From Dehalococcoidia bacterium (GTDB taxonomy: Bacteria; Chloroflexota; Dehalococcoidia; Dehalococcoidales; BS750m-G39): DNA of 39,582 bases. Below, piece by piece: positions 14,777-22,300 of the stretch (the first letter of the stretch is position 1; every line of letters begins with the position of its first letter). The translations under genes were made by a program, and so were the position numbers. Where the stretch lies: the NCBI GenBank assembly GCA_030608005.1, contig JAUWIX010000011.1, forward strand, positions 1-39,582, written 5' to 3'. Under the pieces are notes generated by a model, which was not told the DNA's origin, ran no database searches, and saw nothing but the letters and a program-made list of their open reading frames with translations.

Positions 14777-16237
14777 TTGAATCTTGAGCTATTTTTACCA
14801 GAGCTAACTCTGGCTGCCTTTGCCATAATAGTAATCCTGCTTGACCTTGTTATCCAGCGGAAGGGGTGGCTGGTGGTGGTCAGCCTAGCTGGCGTTGTGG
14901 TGGCTGCTGGTTTCACCATAATTATGTGGGGTGGCAGCTCACAGGCTATCTTCAACAATATGCTGGCAGTGGATAACTTCGCTCTGTTCTTCAAGCTGCT
15001 ATTCTTAGCCATCGCCGCCCTGGTTATTCTAGCCTCTGTGGATTATGTATCTAAGTTTACTCGCTTTCAGGGCGAATACCACGCCCTGGTGCTCTTATCT
15101 GCCTTAGGCATGATGCTGATGGCGGCTACCGCCGAGTTAATCTCTATCTATATTGCTTTGGAGCTGACCAGTATATCGTTATATGTTCTCGTTGGCTTTC
15201 TCAAAGACCCCAAGTCAACCGAAGCCTCGCTCAAGTATCTGTTGCTGGGGGCGGTAGCCTCGGCAGTCCTGCTCTTTGGTATGGCGCTGGTCTTTGGCTT
15301 TACCGGCAAGACACAGCTAGGGGAGATTGCCCAGGCTATTCAGGCGCTGTCGTTATCAGGTGTTCTAGCCAGTCCGGGGCTTATCTTGGGCATAGTGTTG
15401 ATGATAGCCGGCTTCGGCTTTAAGATTGCGGCTGTCCCCTTCCACATGTGGGTGCCCGATGTTTACGAGGGGGCACCCACACCCATAACTGCCTATCTCT
15501 CGGTAGCCAGTAAGGCTGCTGGCTTTGCCATTATCCTGCGGGTGTTCTATTCCGCCTTTGGGCTTCCCCAGTGGCTGAGCCTGGACTGGGGGATGCTCTT
15601 TGCTGTGCTGGCTGCTATCGGCATGACCCTGGGTAATGTAGTGGCTATTCCCCAGACCAATATCAAGCGTATGTTAGGTTACTCCAGCATAGCCCAGGCT
15701 GGCTACCTTATGGTAGGACTGGCTACCGTGGGCTTCTCTCCGGCGGCAGATATTGTCGGGAGAAGCAGTCTCCTTTTCTTCCTTGCCAGCTATGCCCTGA
15801 CTAACCTTGGCGCCTTTACTGCCATTATTGCTATCTCCAACAAGCTTGATAGCGACTTAATTCAAGACTATTCAGGCATGGGCAAGCGGGCGCCGCTGCT
15901 GGCTTTAGCTCTGACCCTGTGCCTTATCTCCCTTATTGGTCTGCCGCCGGCCGCCGGGTTTATGGCTAAGTTCTATATCTTTAGCGGGGCGGTGCAGCAT
16001 GGCTTGCTGTGGCTGGTGGTTATTGCTGTGATAAATAGCGTAATATCCGCCTACTACTATCTCAGGGTGGTAAAGGTAATGTGGCTTGGCGAGCCAGCCT
16101 CCGAGGAGAAGGTACCCTCTTCTGGAGCCCTGAGATTGGCTCTATCCCTCTCCTGTCTGGGCGTCCTGCTACTTGGCATTATCCCCGGCTATATAATGAA
16201 GCTCGCTGAAGTAGCAGCCAAGATGTTCGTTTTCTAA
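14777..16237 (+). CDS. nuoN: NADH-quinone oxidoreductase subunit N
   Basis: The third antiporter-like subunit, 486 aa and rich in membrane helices. Signatures are YIALELTSISLYVLVGFLKD, with its conserved glutamate, and FKIAAVPFHMWVPDVYEGAP followed by SVASKAAGFAIILR. It begins at TTG after AAAGGAG. It is the last gene of the nuo operon and converges on the methyltransferase gene, with stops overlapping by 4 nt (16234-16237). Confidence 0.97.
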   Translation: MNLELFLPELTLAAFAIIVILLDLVIQRKGWLVVVSLAGVVVAAGFTIIMWGGSSQAIFNNMLAVDNFALFFKLLFLAIAALVILASVDYVSKFTRFQGEYHALVLLSALGMMLMAATAELISIYIALELTSISLYVLVGFLKDPKSTEASLKYLLLGAVASAVLLFGMALVFGFTGKTQLGEIAQAIQALSLSGVLASPGLILGIVLMIAGFGFKIAAVPFHMWVPDVYEGAPTPITAYLSVASKAAGFAIILRVFYSAFGLPQWLSLDWGMLFAVLAAIGMTLGNVVAIPQTNIKRMLGYSSIAQAGYLMVGLATVGFSPAADIVGRSSLLFFLASYALTNLGAFTAIIAISNKLDSDLIQDYSGMGKRAPLLALALTLCLISLIGLPPAAGFMAKFYIFSGAVQHGLLWLVVIAVINSVISAYYYLRVVKVMWLGEPASEEKVPSSGALRLALSLSCLGVLLLGIIPGYIMKLAEVAAKMFVF

Positions 16238-16881
16238 TCCGAGAATGGTTTCTTAAATCTCGCTGTATAATTCCACAAATTACCCAGACTGGCGTCCAGA
16301 ACAAATCCTTCACGCTGGCATATTTTGACCGTTGTCGAGCGCAGGGGATAATCTGGGTCAGGCAAGAGTTCGGTTACCGCCAGTATTCCGCCCGGCTTTA
16401 AGACCCTTCTTATTTCTCGTAGTGCCCTGCCTCTATCAGGTATTTCCTGAAGTACGGTTACCATATATACCAGGTCAAGTGCCCCGTCTTCAAATGGCAG
16501 TTCATAAGCGCTGGCTTGTTTCAGCTCAATATTTCTTATACCCTGATTTTCTGCTTTAGCCAGTTTACGTTCTAGCTGCTTTAACATCGCCGGTTGGATA
16601 TCAACGGCATAGACTTTACCCTCTTCACCCACTGCCCTGGCCACAAAGAGGGTAAAGGCGCCACTGCCACAGCCGAGGTCCATTACTGTCATACCCTGCT
16701 TAATGCCGCTCCGCTCAATTAACTTATCCGGTGGTTGCCGCCAGCGTCTTAGGTCGCTATCAAGGAATCGTCCAATGAAAGCTGGAGCCGGGAAGTGCCA
16801 CAGCTTTCTCACTATGCGGAGAGCCACAAGATAGAAAAGCAAACTGCCTAGAACTATGAGTATGACTTTTACTGCTGTCAT
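16234..16881 (-). CDS. Class I SAM-dependent methyltransferase, membrane-anchored (UbiE/MenG-like)
   Basis: The protein has an N-terminal hydrophobic segment (about residues 5-22), then a Rossmann methyltransferase domain. SAM-binding motif I is VMDLGCGSGAFTLFVARAVG. Motif II carries YAVDIQPAML, and later motifs read FEDGALDLVYMVTVLQEIPD and EIRRVLKPGGILAVTE. The arrangement resembles UbiE/MenG and small-molecule methyltransferases, but no specific substrate can be assigned. The ORF is open to a TTG at 16896. The ATG at 16881 is preferred because GAGGA sits 6-7 nt before it, giving 215 aa. Its neighbour is nuoN, so a quinone methyltransferase role is conceivable but unsupported. Confidence 0.82.
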   Translation of the reverse strand: MTAVKVILIVLGSLLFYLVALRIVRKLWHFPAPAFIGRFLDSDLRRWRQPPDKLIERSGIKQGMTVMDLGCGSGAFTLFVARAVGEEGKVYAVDIQPAMLKQLERKLAKAENQGIRNIELKQASAYELPFEDGALDLVYMVTVLQEIPDRGRALREIRRVLKPGGILAVTELLPDPDYPLRSTTVKICQREGFVLDASLGNLWNYTARFKKPFSD

Positions 16882-16935
16882 TTCCGTCCTCAGCAATCAA
16901 TTATAGGTGATATTCCTTGAGATGGGCAATGGTTA

Positions 16936-17215
16936 TCTTTGAGATTGTTTAGCAAGCTTTTCTTTCCCACCCGCCCACCCAGAATCGTCTCTGGGGGCTT
17001 TAGCCCCCAAACCCCCATTTTTTAATTATATCTGGGCTATAGTCTGTCTCTCCCCCCTTTAAGTTTCTATTAGGTAACCCTAACCCGCTTTGTCCCCTTC
17101 CCCTTAACAAGGGGAAGGGAAAGTAATTCATTTAAAGGGGCGAAGCCCCTCTAAGACACCCTGTCGGATTAATCCCCTTCAACCTTCCCCTGATAAACGG
17201 CTCCTTCCCTGATTG
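16936..17215. repeat. Dispersed GC-hairpin repeat, copy 7 (degenerate) and spacer
   Basis: The gene-poor stretch between the methyltransferase and RmuC genes. It contains AACCCTAACCCGCTTTGTCC, the CCCCTTCCCCTTAACAAGGGGAAGGG hairpin and AGGGGC-GAA-GCCCCT (17136-17150). The opening GAGATTGTTTAGCAA is shared with other copies. A TATAAT at 17226-17231 could be the -10 of the downstream RmuC gene, though no good -35 box is seen. No gene is visible. Confidence 0.75.
16992..17023 (+). terminator. Hairpin with T-run, possible intrinsic terminator
   Basis: TGGGGGCT-TT-AGCCCCCA is a perfect 8-bp stem at 16992-17009. It is followed after 8 nt by TTTTTT (17018-17023). The orientation would stop plus-strand transcription running on from nuoN. 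The gap between stem and T-run is longer than usual, so confidence is low. Confidence 0.35.
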
Positions 17216-17279
17216 ATTTATGATGTATAATGGGGTTAGGTAGCCACTAGAAAGCTAATAAACCGGGTTGGAGGTGGTG

Positions 17280-18245
17280 ATGGAAATTGTGATTATTGTT
17301 CTTCTGGTGATTTTAGTTGGCTTCTTTGTTTGGGATAGGCTACGAGCAAGTCAGAGGTGGAAAGAACAAAGCGACACTCTAGCGAAAACAGTGGGAGAAA
17401 GAATAGCTGATACCACCAAAGTGTTCGGAGAGGTTAAAGAAAAATTAGGAGAACTTACACAAAGAACGGCGCAAATCCAAGAAGTTGGTAAGGATATCTC
17501 CAGCCTACACGATATCTTACGTGCACCAAAATTTAGAGGTGGTTTTGGTGAACTCATGCTGGAGAGATTACTAGCTGATATTCTACCGCGTGAGAACTAT
17601 TCACTCCAACATAGGTTTCGGAGTGGCGAGACGGTAGATGCAGTTATTCGAATTGGTGGAAATCTAGTCCCCATTGATTCCAAGTTCCCTTTAGAAGATT
17701 TTGAGCGAATAACTAAGGCAGAGTCTGAAGAGGAGCAAGTAGCCTTACGAAGGCAATTTACCCGCACTATTAAAAAGCATATTGATGATGTAACCAAATA
17801 TATACTACCTGATGAAAATACATTTGACTTTGCCCTTATGTATATACCTGCAGAAAACATTTATTATGAGACCATACTCCGTGGTCAAGCTGAAGAAAGT
17901 GAGATATATTCCTACTCCCTCCAAAAGAGGGTTATCCCGGTTTCACCGAATAGCTTTTATGCCTATTTACAGGTTATTATACTAGGACTAAAAGGGTTAC
18001 ATATTGAGAGTGCCGCACGCGAAATCTTGGGACATCTGGGGCGTCTGCAAGGTGACCTTAATGATTTTCAAGAAGACTACGCCACATTGGGTGGACATAT
18101 TCGACATGCGGCAACAAAGTATGATGACGCTGCAAGAAAGTTGACAAGACTCGGTGATAAGCTACAAGTTGTAGGTGAAACTCCTATAGAGAAACTACCT
18201 GAAGGTGAAACAAAGACACATGATGAAGGGATAGATAGCCAGTGA
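17280..18245 (+). CDS. rmuC: DNA recombination protein RmuC family
   Basis: The protein has an N-terminal membrane helix (about residues 2-18), then a short coiled-coil region (roughly residues 20-75). The conserved RmuC nuclease-like domain follows, with FRGGFGELMLERLLADILP, VDAVIRIGGNLVPIDSKFP and FDFALMYIPAENIYYETIL. RmuC proteins limit inversions at short inverted repeats in Escherichia coli and contain a PD-(D/E)XK-like fold. The protein here, about 321 aa, is shorter than the E. coli form because the coiled coil is brief. ATG at 17280 is preferred over the upstream TTG at 17268 because GGAGGTG lies just before it. A protein linked to inverted repeats is notable in a genome region so rich in them, but no functional link is shown. 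Confidence 0.9.
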   Translation: MEIVIIVLLVILVGFFVWDRLRASQRWKEQSDTLAKTVGERIADTTKVFGEVKEKLGELTQRTAQIQEVGKDISSLHDILRAPKFRGGFGELMLERLLADILPRENYSLQHRFRSGETVDAVIRIGGNLVPIDSKFPLEDFERITKAESEEEQVALRRQFTRTIKKHIDDVTKYILPDENTFDFALMYIPAENIYYETILRGQAEESEIYSYSLQKRVIPVSPNSFYAYLQVIILGLKGLHIESAAREILGHLGRLQGDLNDFQEDYATLGGHIRHAATKYDDAARKLTRLGDKLQVVGETPIEKLPEGETKTHDEGIDSQ

Positions 18246-18352
18246 ACCGAACCAGGGGCTTTGTTAATCTGAATAGGTTTAAGTCGGGCAGGGCGATTAA
18301 AAAGCTCTCCAAGGCTTTATATGGGAGGCGTAAAAAGAGGGTCAAGAAATGA
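18242..18352 (+). CDS. Small basic peptide ORF (36 aa), coupled to rmuC
   Basis: A GTG start overlaps the rmuC stop (GTGA). The encoded peptide, MNRTRGFVNLNRFKSGRAIK followed by KLSKALYGRRKKRVKK, is strongly basic (14 Lys/Arg of 36) and predicted soluble, possibly nucleic-acid binding. Its TGA overlaps the next ATG (ATGA). Coupling on both sides supports translation, but no homology is recognised. Confidence 0.45.
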   Translation: MNRTRGFVNLNRFKSGRAIKKLSKALYGRRKKRVKK

Positions 18353-18447
18353 ATGAACAACGACTCCGTATCCTGTATATCTTGCTGGGAATTAGTATCC
18401 TTATCCTCTGTGTCGGCATTGCCCTCCTCCTTATGCATGCATGCTGA
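18349..18447 (+). CDS. Single-helix membrane microprotein ORF (32 aa)
   Basis: ATG at 18349 overlaps the preceding stop. The peptide MNEQRLRI is followed by about 20 hydrophobic residues (LYILLGISILILCVGIALLL) and a short MHAC end. It is a single predicted transmembrane helix with a positive N-terminus. No family is recognised. Coupling and composition suggest a real small membrane protein. Confidence 0.45.
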   Translation: MNEQRLRILYILLGISILILCVGIALLLMHAC

Positions 18448-18476
18448 GAATGAACCAGTTTAAAAGGAGGTAAACA

Positions 18477-18680
18477 ATGAGCTGGCTTGGTGATAAGACG
18501 GAAAGGTTCAGGCATGTGCCTAACCCCTACTTCGCCACGCACATTACCGCTAAGTTCCTCGCTGGGGTAGGGCTGGGTCTGCTATTTGCTATCTGGCTGC
18601 CACTATGGACGGGCTGGATATTCATCGTTGCCGCTTTGCTAATAGCCATACCAAGTGTTAGGATTGTTCTGGGGAAATGA
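18477..18680 (+). CDS. Small two-helix membrane protein
   Basis: A 67-aa ORF with a strong AAAGGAGG site before ATG. The first 25 residues are polar (MSWLGDKTERFRHVPNPYFA), followed by two hydrophobic helices (about residues 26-44 and 46-64). The family is not recognised. It lies between the 32-aa membrane ORF and a larger membrane protein, so this stretch may be a small membrane-protein operon following rmuC. Confidence 0.65.
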   Translation: MSWLGDKTERFRHVPNPYFATHITAKFLAGVGLGLLFAIWLPLWTGWIFIVAALLIAIPSVRIVLGK

Positions 18681-18699
18681 AATTACGAGGTGAGAGGAA

Positions 18700-19380
18700 G
18701 TGAAGGGGAAATTGAGCTGGCCCATATTCTGGGCATTGGTAGGAGTTTTCATTGTAATAGCGTGTGTCTTTTCCATTCCAGCATTTAGAGACTTACTCAT
18801 GGGTTTTCCTTTTATTATCATTTCTGGGTCTATTTTCCTTTTACTAGGTGTGGCATTGATAGTTTTAACTGTGAGGGAAAAAGTGGGAGGAACGCTTAAG
18901 AAGCTCTTTCTATTGACCGGAGCTTCCTCTGCAGGATTTTTCGTCAGTATCCTTTTGCACAATTTCATTTATGGTCTGTTTATTCACTTTTTGGGTGCAG
19001 ACTTTTGGGACAGAATTGGTTTAGGAGACGAGCCTGTCTTCTTCATCATCGCTGTCTTTGTATGCCCACTAGGGTTCTTAGTCGGAGTTGTGGGTAGTAT
19101 ATGGCTGTGGTCTGTTCTGGAGCCCAAGGATGCAATGAATGCCAAAGGTGCTGAGATACCAACTGCATGGTTTTCTATTATACCTATTGCGGGCTATATC
19201 TGGTGGTGGGGGTTTTGCAAGGGTGTCAAAATGGTTACCGATGGGAGGATGAGTGCTGTTGGAGCTTTTTGCTTGGCCTTTTTTCTTGGCATAGTGGGTA
19301 TGGTTATTATCCGAGTTATTATTCGGGGTGCACTACATAATGTTACCCACGATATAACCCCAAGCCCCGTATCATCTTAG
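18700..19380 (+). CDS. Multi-pass membrane protein of unknown function
   Basis: A 226-aa protein with about six hydrophobic segments (near residues 8-26, 32-54, 68-90, 110-140, 160-174, 184-210). The C-terminal part, IPTAWFSIIPIAGYIWWWGF with GALHNVTHD downstream, loosely resembles DUF4234-type membrane proteins that have a Trp-rich turn between two helices. The start is GTG at 18700 after GAGGTGAGAGG. No enzymatic motif is visible. A predicted promoter for the next gene follows it, so it probably ends the transcription unit. Confidence 0.65.
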   Translation: MKGKLSWPIFWALVGVFIVIACVFSIPAFRDLLMGFPFIIISGSIFLLLGVALIVLTVREKVGGTLKKLFLLTGASSAGFFVSILLHNFIYGLFIHFLGADFWDRIGLGDEPVFFIIAVFVCPLGFLVGVVGSIWLWSVLEPKDAMNAKGAEIPTAWFSIIPIAGYIWWWGFCKGVKMVTDGRMSAVGAFCLAFFLGIVGMVIIRVIIRGALHNVTHDITPSPVSS

Positions 19381-19400
19381 GTGATGGTCACACTTTAGCC

Positions 19401-19429
19401 TTGACACCTCAAAGGGGCAATGTTACACT
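19401..19429 (+). promoter_or_regulatory. Predicted promoter upstream of nadK
   Basis: TTGACA (19401-19406) and TACACT (19424-19429) are separated by exactly 17 nt, about 50 nt before the nadK ATG. The -35 is a perfect consensus and the -10 matches 4/6. Confidence 0.55.
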
Positions 19430-19477
19430 TCCTTTGCCCTCAGAAGCGATGCTTTTATTGTTATTACAAAGCGAATT

Positions 19478-20317
19478 ATGGCTATGAAAAGGGTTGGTAT
19501 TCTTTATCACCCGATGATTGAGGTTGCCCATACCCTGGCTGAGGAATTACAGGATTTTTTAACTGCCAGAGGTGTCTCTGTTTGGCTATGCTCTGCCTGG
19601 GAAGGGGAGGAGGCTAAGTCTCAGGTGAATGATACCGATTTAATTCTTAGTATCGGTGGCGATGGTACTATTCTGCGGGCGGCTCAGGTGGTGGTTCCGG
19701 GGCAAACCCCTGTTACCGGGATAAATCTGGGCAAGCTTGGCTTTATGACCGAACTCAGTGCCGAAGAAGCTAGAGATAAGCTGCCCGCTTTGCTTGAGGG
19801 GAAGGGCTGGCTCGATGAGCGGGCTATGCTTGAGGCAGAGCTTGGTGCCACTGAGTCTGAGCCATCCCGCACCTTTTATGCCCTAAACGATGTAGTGGTG
19901 GCAAGGGGAGCAGTAGCTCGGGTAGTCTATATAGAGGCCAGCATTGATGGCGAGCCACTGACCACCTATAAGGCTGACGGCGTTATTGTGGCTACTGCCA
20001 CTGGCAGCACTGGCTATTCATTGGCAGCCGGCGGTCCCATCCTCCATCCCCAGGCTAAGGAGTTTTTGCTGCTACCTATATTGCCTCACCTTAGTTTGGC
20101 TTACACCGTGGTATTACCAGCTACCGCAGTAGTCAGGCTACGCCTTACTACCGCCCATCAGGCGACACTGAGCATTGATGGTCATATAAATTTACCACTC
20201 AGTAGTGGTGCTGTTATTACCGTAAGGCATAGCTCTAATACCGGTCGTTTTTTAAGAATTCATCCTGAAGCCGCTTTCTATGGCTCTCTGGAGCAAAAGC
20301 TGAAAGGGAAACAGTAG
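19478..20317 (+). CDS. nadK: NAD kinase
   Basis: Phosphorylates NAD+ to NADP+ with ATP or polyphosphate in the cytoplasm. The signatures are complete: the GGDGT motif in LILSIGGDGTILRAAQ (about residues 56-71), INLGKLGFMTEL, ALNDVVVARG and the conserved TATGSTGYSLAAGGPI loop (about 173-188). DGHINLPL follows near the C-terminus. The length of 279 aa is normal. The ATG at 19478 has no clear Shine-Dalgarno site; codon 3 (ATG) is an alternative. It heads a + strand run with an ArgA-like acetyltransferase 1 nt downstream and a NUDIX hydrolase. Its product NADP(H) is the likely partner of the nested NuoI module. Confidence 0.95.
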   Translation: MAMKRVGILYHPMIEVAHTLAEELQDFLTARGVSVWLCSAWEGEEAKSQVNDTDLILSIGGDGTILRAAQVVVPGQTPVTGINLGKLGFMTELSAEEARDKLPALLEGKGWLDERAMLEAELGATESEPSRTFYALNDVVVARGAVARVVYIEASIDGEPLTTYKADGVIVATATGSTGYSLAAGGPILHPQAKEFLLLPILPHLSLAYTVVLPATAVVRLRLTTAHQATLSIDGHINLPLSSGAVITVRHSSNTGRFLRIHPEAAFYGSLEQKLKGKQ

Positions 20318-20318
20318 G

Positions 20319-20789
20319 TTGAAGGTGGAAAAAGCCAGAATCAGAGATGTCCCTCAGATGCATCAGTTAATTAACTACTTTGCTGATAGGGACGAGATGC
20401 TGCCTCGCCCATTGAGCGAGTTATATGAAAATATCAGGGATTGTTTTGTCGTTAGGCAGGGCGAGCGGGTGGTTGCCTGCGCATCACTGCATGTTTTTTG
20501 GTCAGACCTGGCTGAGATAAGGTCAATGGCGGTAGCTGAGGATAGCCAGGAACAGGGCATTGGCGCTCAACTAGTGAAAGCTTGTCTCAGGGAGGCAGAG
20601 GAGCTTGGAATTGCCACCATCTTTTGCCTGACCTACAAGCCAGCCTACTTTGAGAAGTTTGGCTTTTCTCAGGTGGATAAAATGGAGCTGCCAAGAAAGA
20701 TCTGGACTGACTGTTACCGCTGCCCTAAATTCCCCAACTGTGATGAGGTAGCCCTTGTCCGTCAACTAAAGTTGCCAGCATCTGGCTGA
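20319..20789 (+). CDS. GNAT N-acetyltransferase, short ArgA-like
   Basis: A 156-aa GNAT-fold protein resembling the stand-alone amino-acid N-acetyltransferases (N-acetylglutamate synthase, first step of arginine synthesis) of anaerobic bacteria. Visible features are the start VEKARIRDVPQMHQLINYFA, the acetyl-CoA loop EDSQEQGIGAQLVKACL (Q-x-x-G-I/x-G pattern), YKPAYFEKFGF and the C-terminal cysteine cluster DCYRCPKFPNCDEVAL, which recurs in this ArgA group. It begins at TTG, 1 nt after nadK. The substrate assignment is by similarity; another amino acid or a protein could be acetylated. Confidence 0.78.
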   Translation: MKVEKARIRDVPQMHQLINYFADRDEMLPRPLSELYENIRDCFVVRQGERVVACASLHVFWSDLAEIRSMAVAEDSQEQGIGAQLVKACLREAEELGIATIFCLTYKPAYFEKFGFSQVDKMELPRKIWTDCYRCPKFPNCDEVALVRQLKLPASG

Positions 20790-20806
20790 AATCATAGGAG
20801 TTCAAA

Positions 20807-21352
20807 TTGGCTGAGGAAAAGACGCTATCCAGCCGACTAGTCTATGAGGGGCGAGCGGTAAGGCTGCGGGTTGATACTGTTAGGATGCCCAGTGGCAGGG
20901 AGACCACGCGGGAGATTGTGGAGCATAGCGATTGTGTAGCTATTATAGCCATTGACGATAAGGATAACATCCTGCTGGTCAATCAGTTTCGCAAGCCGGT
21001 GGAGAAGGAGCTACTGGAGATACCGGCAGGTGGTATTGAACTTGGCGAGGACCCGGTGGATTGCGTTCGCCGTGAGTTGCGTGAGGAGACGGGCTTCCTT
21101 CCCCAAAAAGTGGAGCGGTTGGGTGGCTTCTACTCCTCTCCTGGTTACTGCACAGAATACCTTTATCTTTATCTGGCTACTGACCTTGTTCACAGCCCAC
21201 TTCAGGCTGAGGATACTGATAGTATCAGATTAATCCCGGTGCCGCTGGTTCAGATTCCCGGTCTTATTAGTTCAGGCTCCATTTGTGATGCCAAAAGCAT
21301 CGCTGGGCTGCTTATCTTCCTTGAGTATCAGAAATCAGCCAGGTTCGTCTAG
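20807..21352 (+). CDS. NUDIX hydrolase, ADP-ribose pyrophosphatase-like
   Basis: Hydrolyses a nucleoside diphosphate linked to another moiety, probably ADP-ribose. The Nudix box is visible as GGIELGEDPVDCVRRELREE followed by TGF (about residues 75-97), preceded by VNQFRKPVEKELLEIPAGG, typical of the ADPRase branch (including the AGG strand). The length of 181 aa is normal. It starts at TTG 17 nt after the acetyltransferase, with a TAGGAG site. It converges on the HIT gene with overlapping stops. Confidence 0.88.
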   Translation: MAEEKTLSSRLVYEGRAVRLRVDTVRMPSGRETTREIVEHSDCVAIIAIDDKDNILLVNQFRKPVEKELLEIPAGGIELGEDPVDCVRRELREETGFLPQKVERLGGFYSSPGYCTEYLYLYLATDLVHSPLQAEDTDSIRLIPVPLVQIPGLISSGSICDAKSIAGLLIFLEYQKSARFV

Positions 21353-21675
21353 AGCCTTCGCCCACCGATAAGGTGCAGGTGGAGGTGAGGTACTAGCTGT
21401 CCGCTTTCCTCACCGCAGTTTATCACCAGCCGATACCCACTCTCAGCAACACCCTCCCTTTTTGCCAGTTGGTTGGCAATACCTACCATGTGTCCGACAA
21501 GGGATAAGTCCGCTTGGGATAGGTGGACAAGGGAAGAGATATGCCTTCTCGGGATAATAATCAGGTGCACTGGTGCCTGCGGCTTAATATCGTGGAAGGC
21601 AATTACTTCTTCATCCTGATAAACAATGTCGGTGGGGAGCTTGCCTGATACAATCTGGCAGAAAATGCACTCCAT
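21349..21675 (-). CDS. HIT family (histidine triad) nucleotide-binding protein
   Basis: A 108-aa protein of the HinT type, which hydrolyses purine nucleoside phosphoramidates or related adenylates. It begins MECIFCQIVSGKLPTDIVYQ and ends with the catalytic triad motif HLHLHLIGG. The reading frame is open much further upstream (to 21816), but ATG at 21675 has an AGAGGAG site and the usual HIT N-terminus. The earlier codons also overlap the fumarase beta gene. It is the last gene of the long minus-strand operon. Confidence 0.92.
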   Translation of the reverse strand: MECIFCQIVSGKLPTDIVYQDEEVIAFHDIKPQAPVHLIIIPRRHISSLVHLSQADLSLVGHMVGIANQLAKREGVAESGYRLVINCGEESGQLVPHLHLHLIGGRRL

Positions 21676-21685
21676 TTTTTCTCCT

Positions 21686-22243
21686 CTATTTCCTCCCCCT
21701 CTGGTATTTGGCTTTGCCCTGTTCAAACAGGTCTTCCTCGTAAATATCGTTGGCGACAATAGCCGGGAAGCTCTCCACGGTGAGTCGCAGGATAGCCTCA
21801 GCTCCCAAATCCTCATAGGCTATGACCTCCACCTGTTTAATGCATTTATGTAGTAAAGCGCCAGCGCCTCCTATAGTGGCTAAATAAACGGCTTTATGCT
21901 TCTTGATAGCCTCTCTTACTTGTTGGGAGCGGTTTCCCTTGCCAATCATGGCTCTAATGCCGGCGGCGATAAGGCGGGGGGTATATATATCCATACGGCT
22001 GCTGGTGGTGGAACCGGCTGAGCCAATAATCATACCTTCTCTGGCTGGGGATGGTCCCATATAATACAGCGTTTGCCCCTTGAGGTCGAAGGGCAATTTG
22101 TCTCCCCTATCCAGGGCTTGGCTCAGTCTCTGATGAGCCGCATCCCTGGCGGTATAGATAACCCCAGAAATCAGGACCCTGGTGCCTACGGTCAGTTTTT
22201 CTATTATTTCAGCCTCAATTGGTGATATAATATTTTTTATCAA
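21686..22243 (-). CDS. Fumarate hydratase class I, beta (C-terminal) subunit
   Basis: The smaller subunit of a two-subunit iron-sulfur fumarase that interconverts fumarate and malate. The 185-aa protein shows GTRVLISGVIYTARDAAHQR, YYMGPSPAREGMIIGSAGST and TSSRMDIYTPRLIAAGIRAM, all family signatures. It begins at TTG (22243), whose Shine-Dalgarno-like run AGAGGGGATAGGG is the end of a dispersed repeat. It follows the alpha subunit gene after about 57 nt and precedes the HIT gene by about 10 nt. Confidence 0.93.
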   Translation of the reverse strand: MIKNIISPIEAEIIEKLTVGTRVLISGVIYTARDAAHQRLSQALDRGDKLPFDLKGQTLYYMGPSPAREGMIIGSAGSTTSSRMDIYTPRLIAAGIRAMIGKGNRSQQVREAIKKHKAVYLATIGGAGALLHKCIKQVEVIAYEDLGAEAILRLTVESFPAIVANDIYEEDLFEQGKAKYQRGRK

Positions 22244-22291
22244 CCCTATCCCCTCTATCCCTTTCCCCTTATCAAGGGGAAGGGAAACTAT
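22242..22291. repeat. Dispersed GC-hairpin repeat, copy 8 (short, abuts fumarase beta start)
   Basis: A single CCCTTTCCCCTTATCAAGGGGAAGGG hairpin with the terminal AACCCTATCCCC. On the minus strand the terminus reads GGGGATAGGGTT, and the last TTG overlaps the predicted start codon of the fumarase beta gene. Confidence 0.8.
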
Positions 22292-22300
22292 AGTTCCCCT

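Noticed and set aside
21676-21816. N-terminal extension of the HIT protein by 47 codons
   Set aside because: The extension overlaps the fumarase beta gene in another frame and lacks family similarity, while the internal ATG at 21675 has a strong ribosome site.
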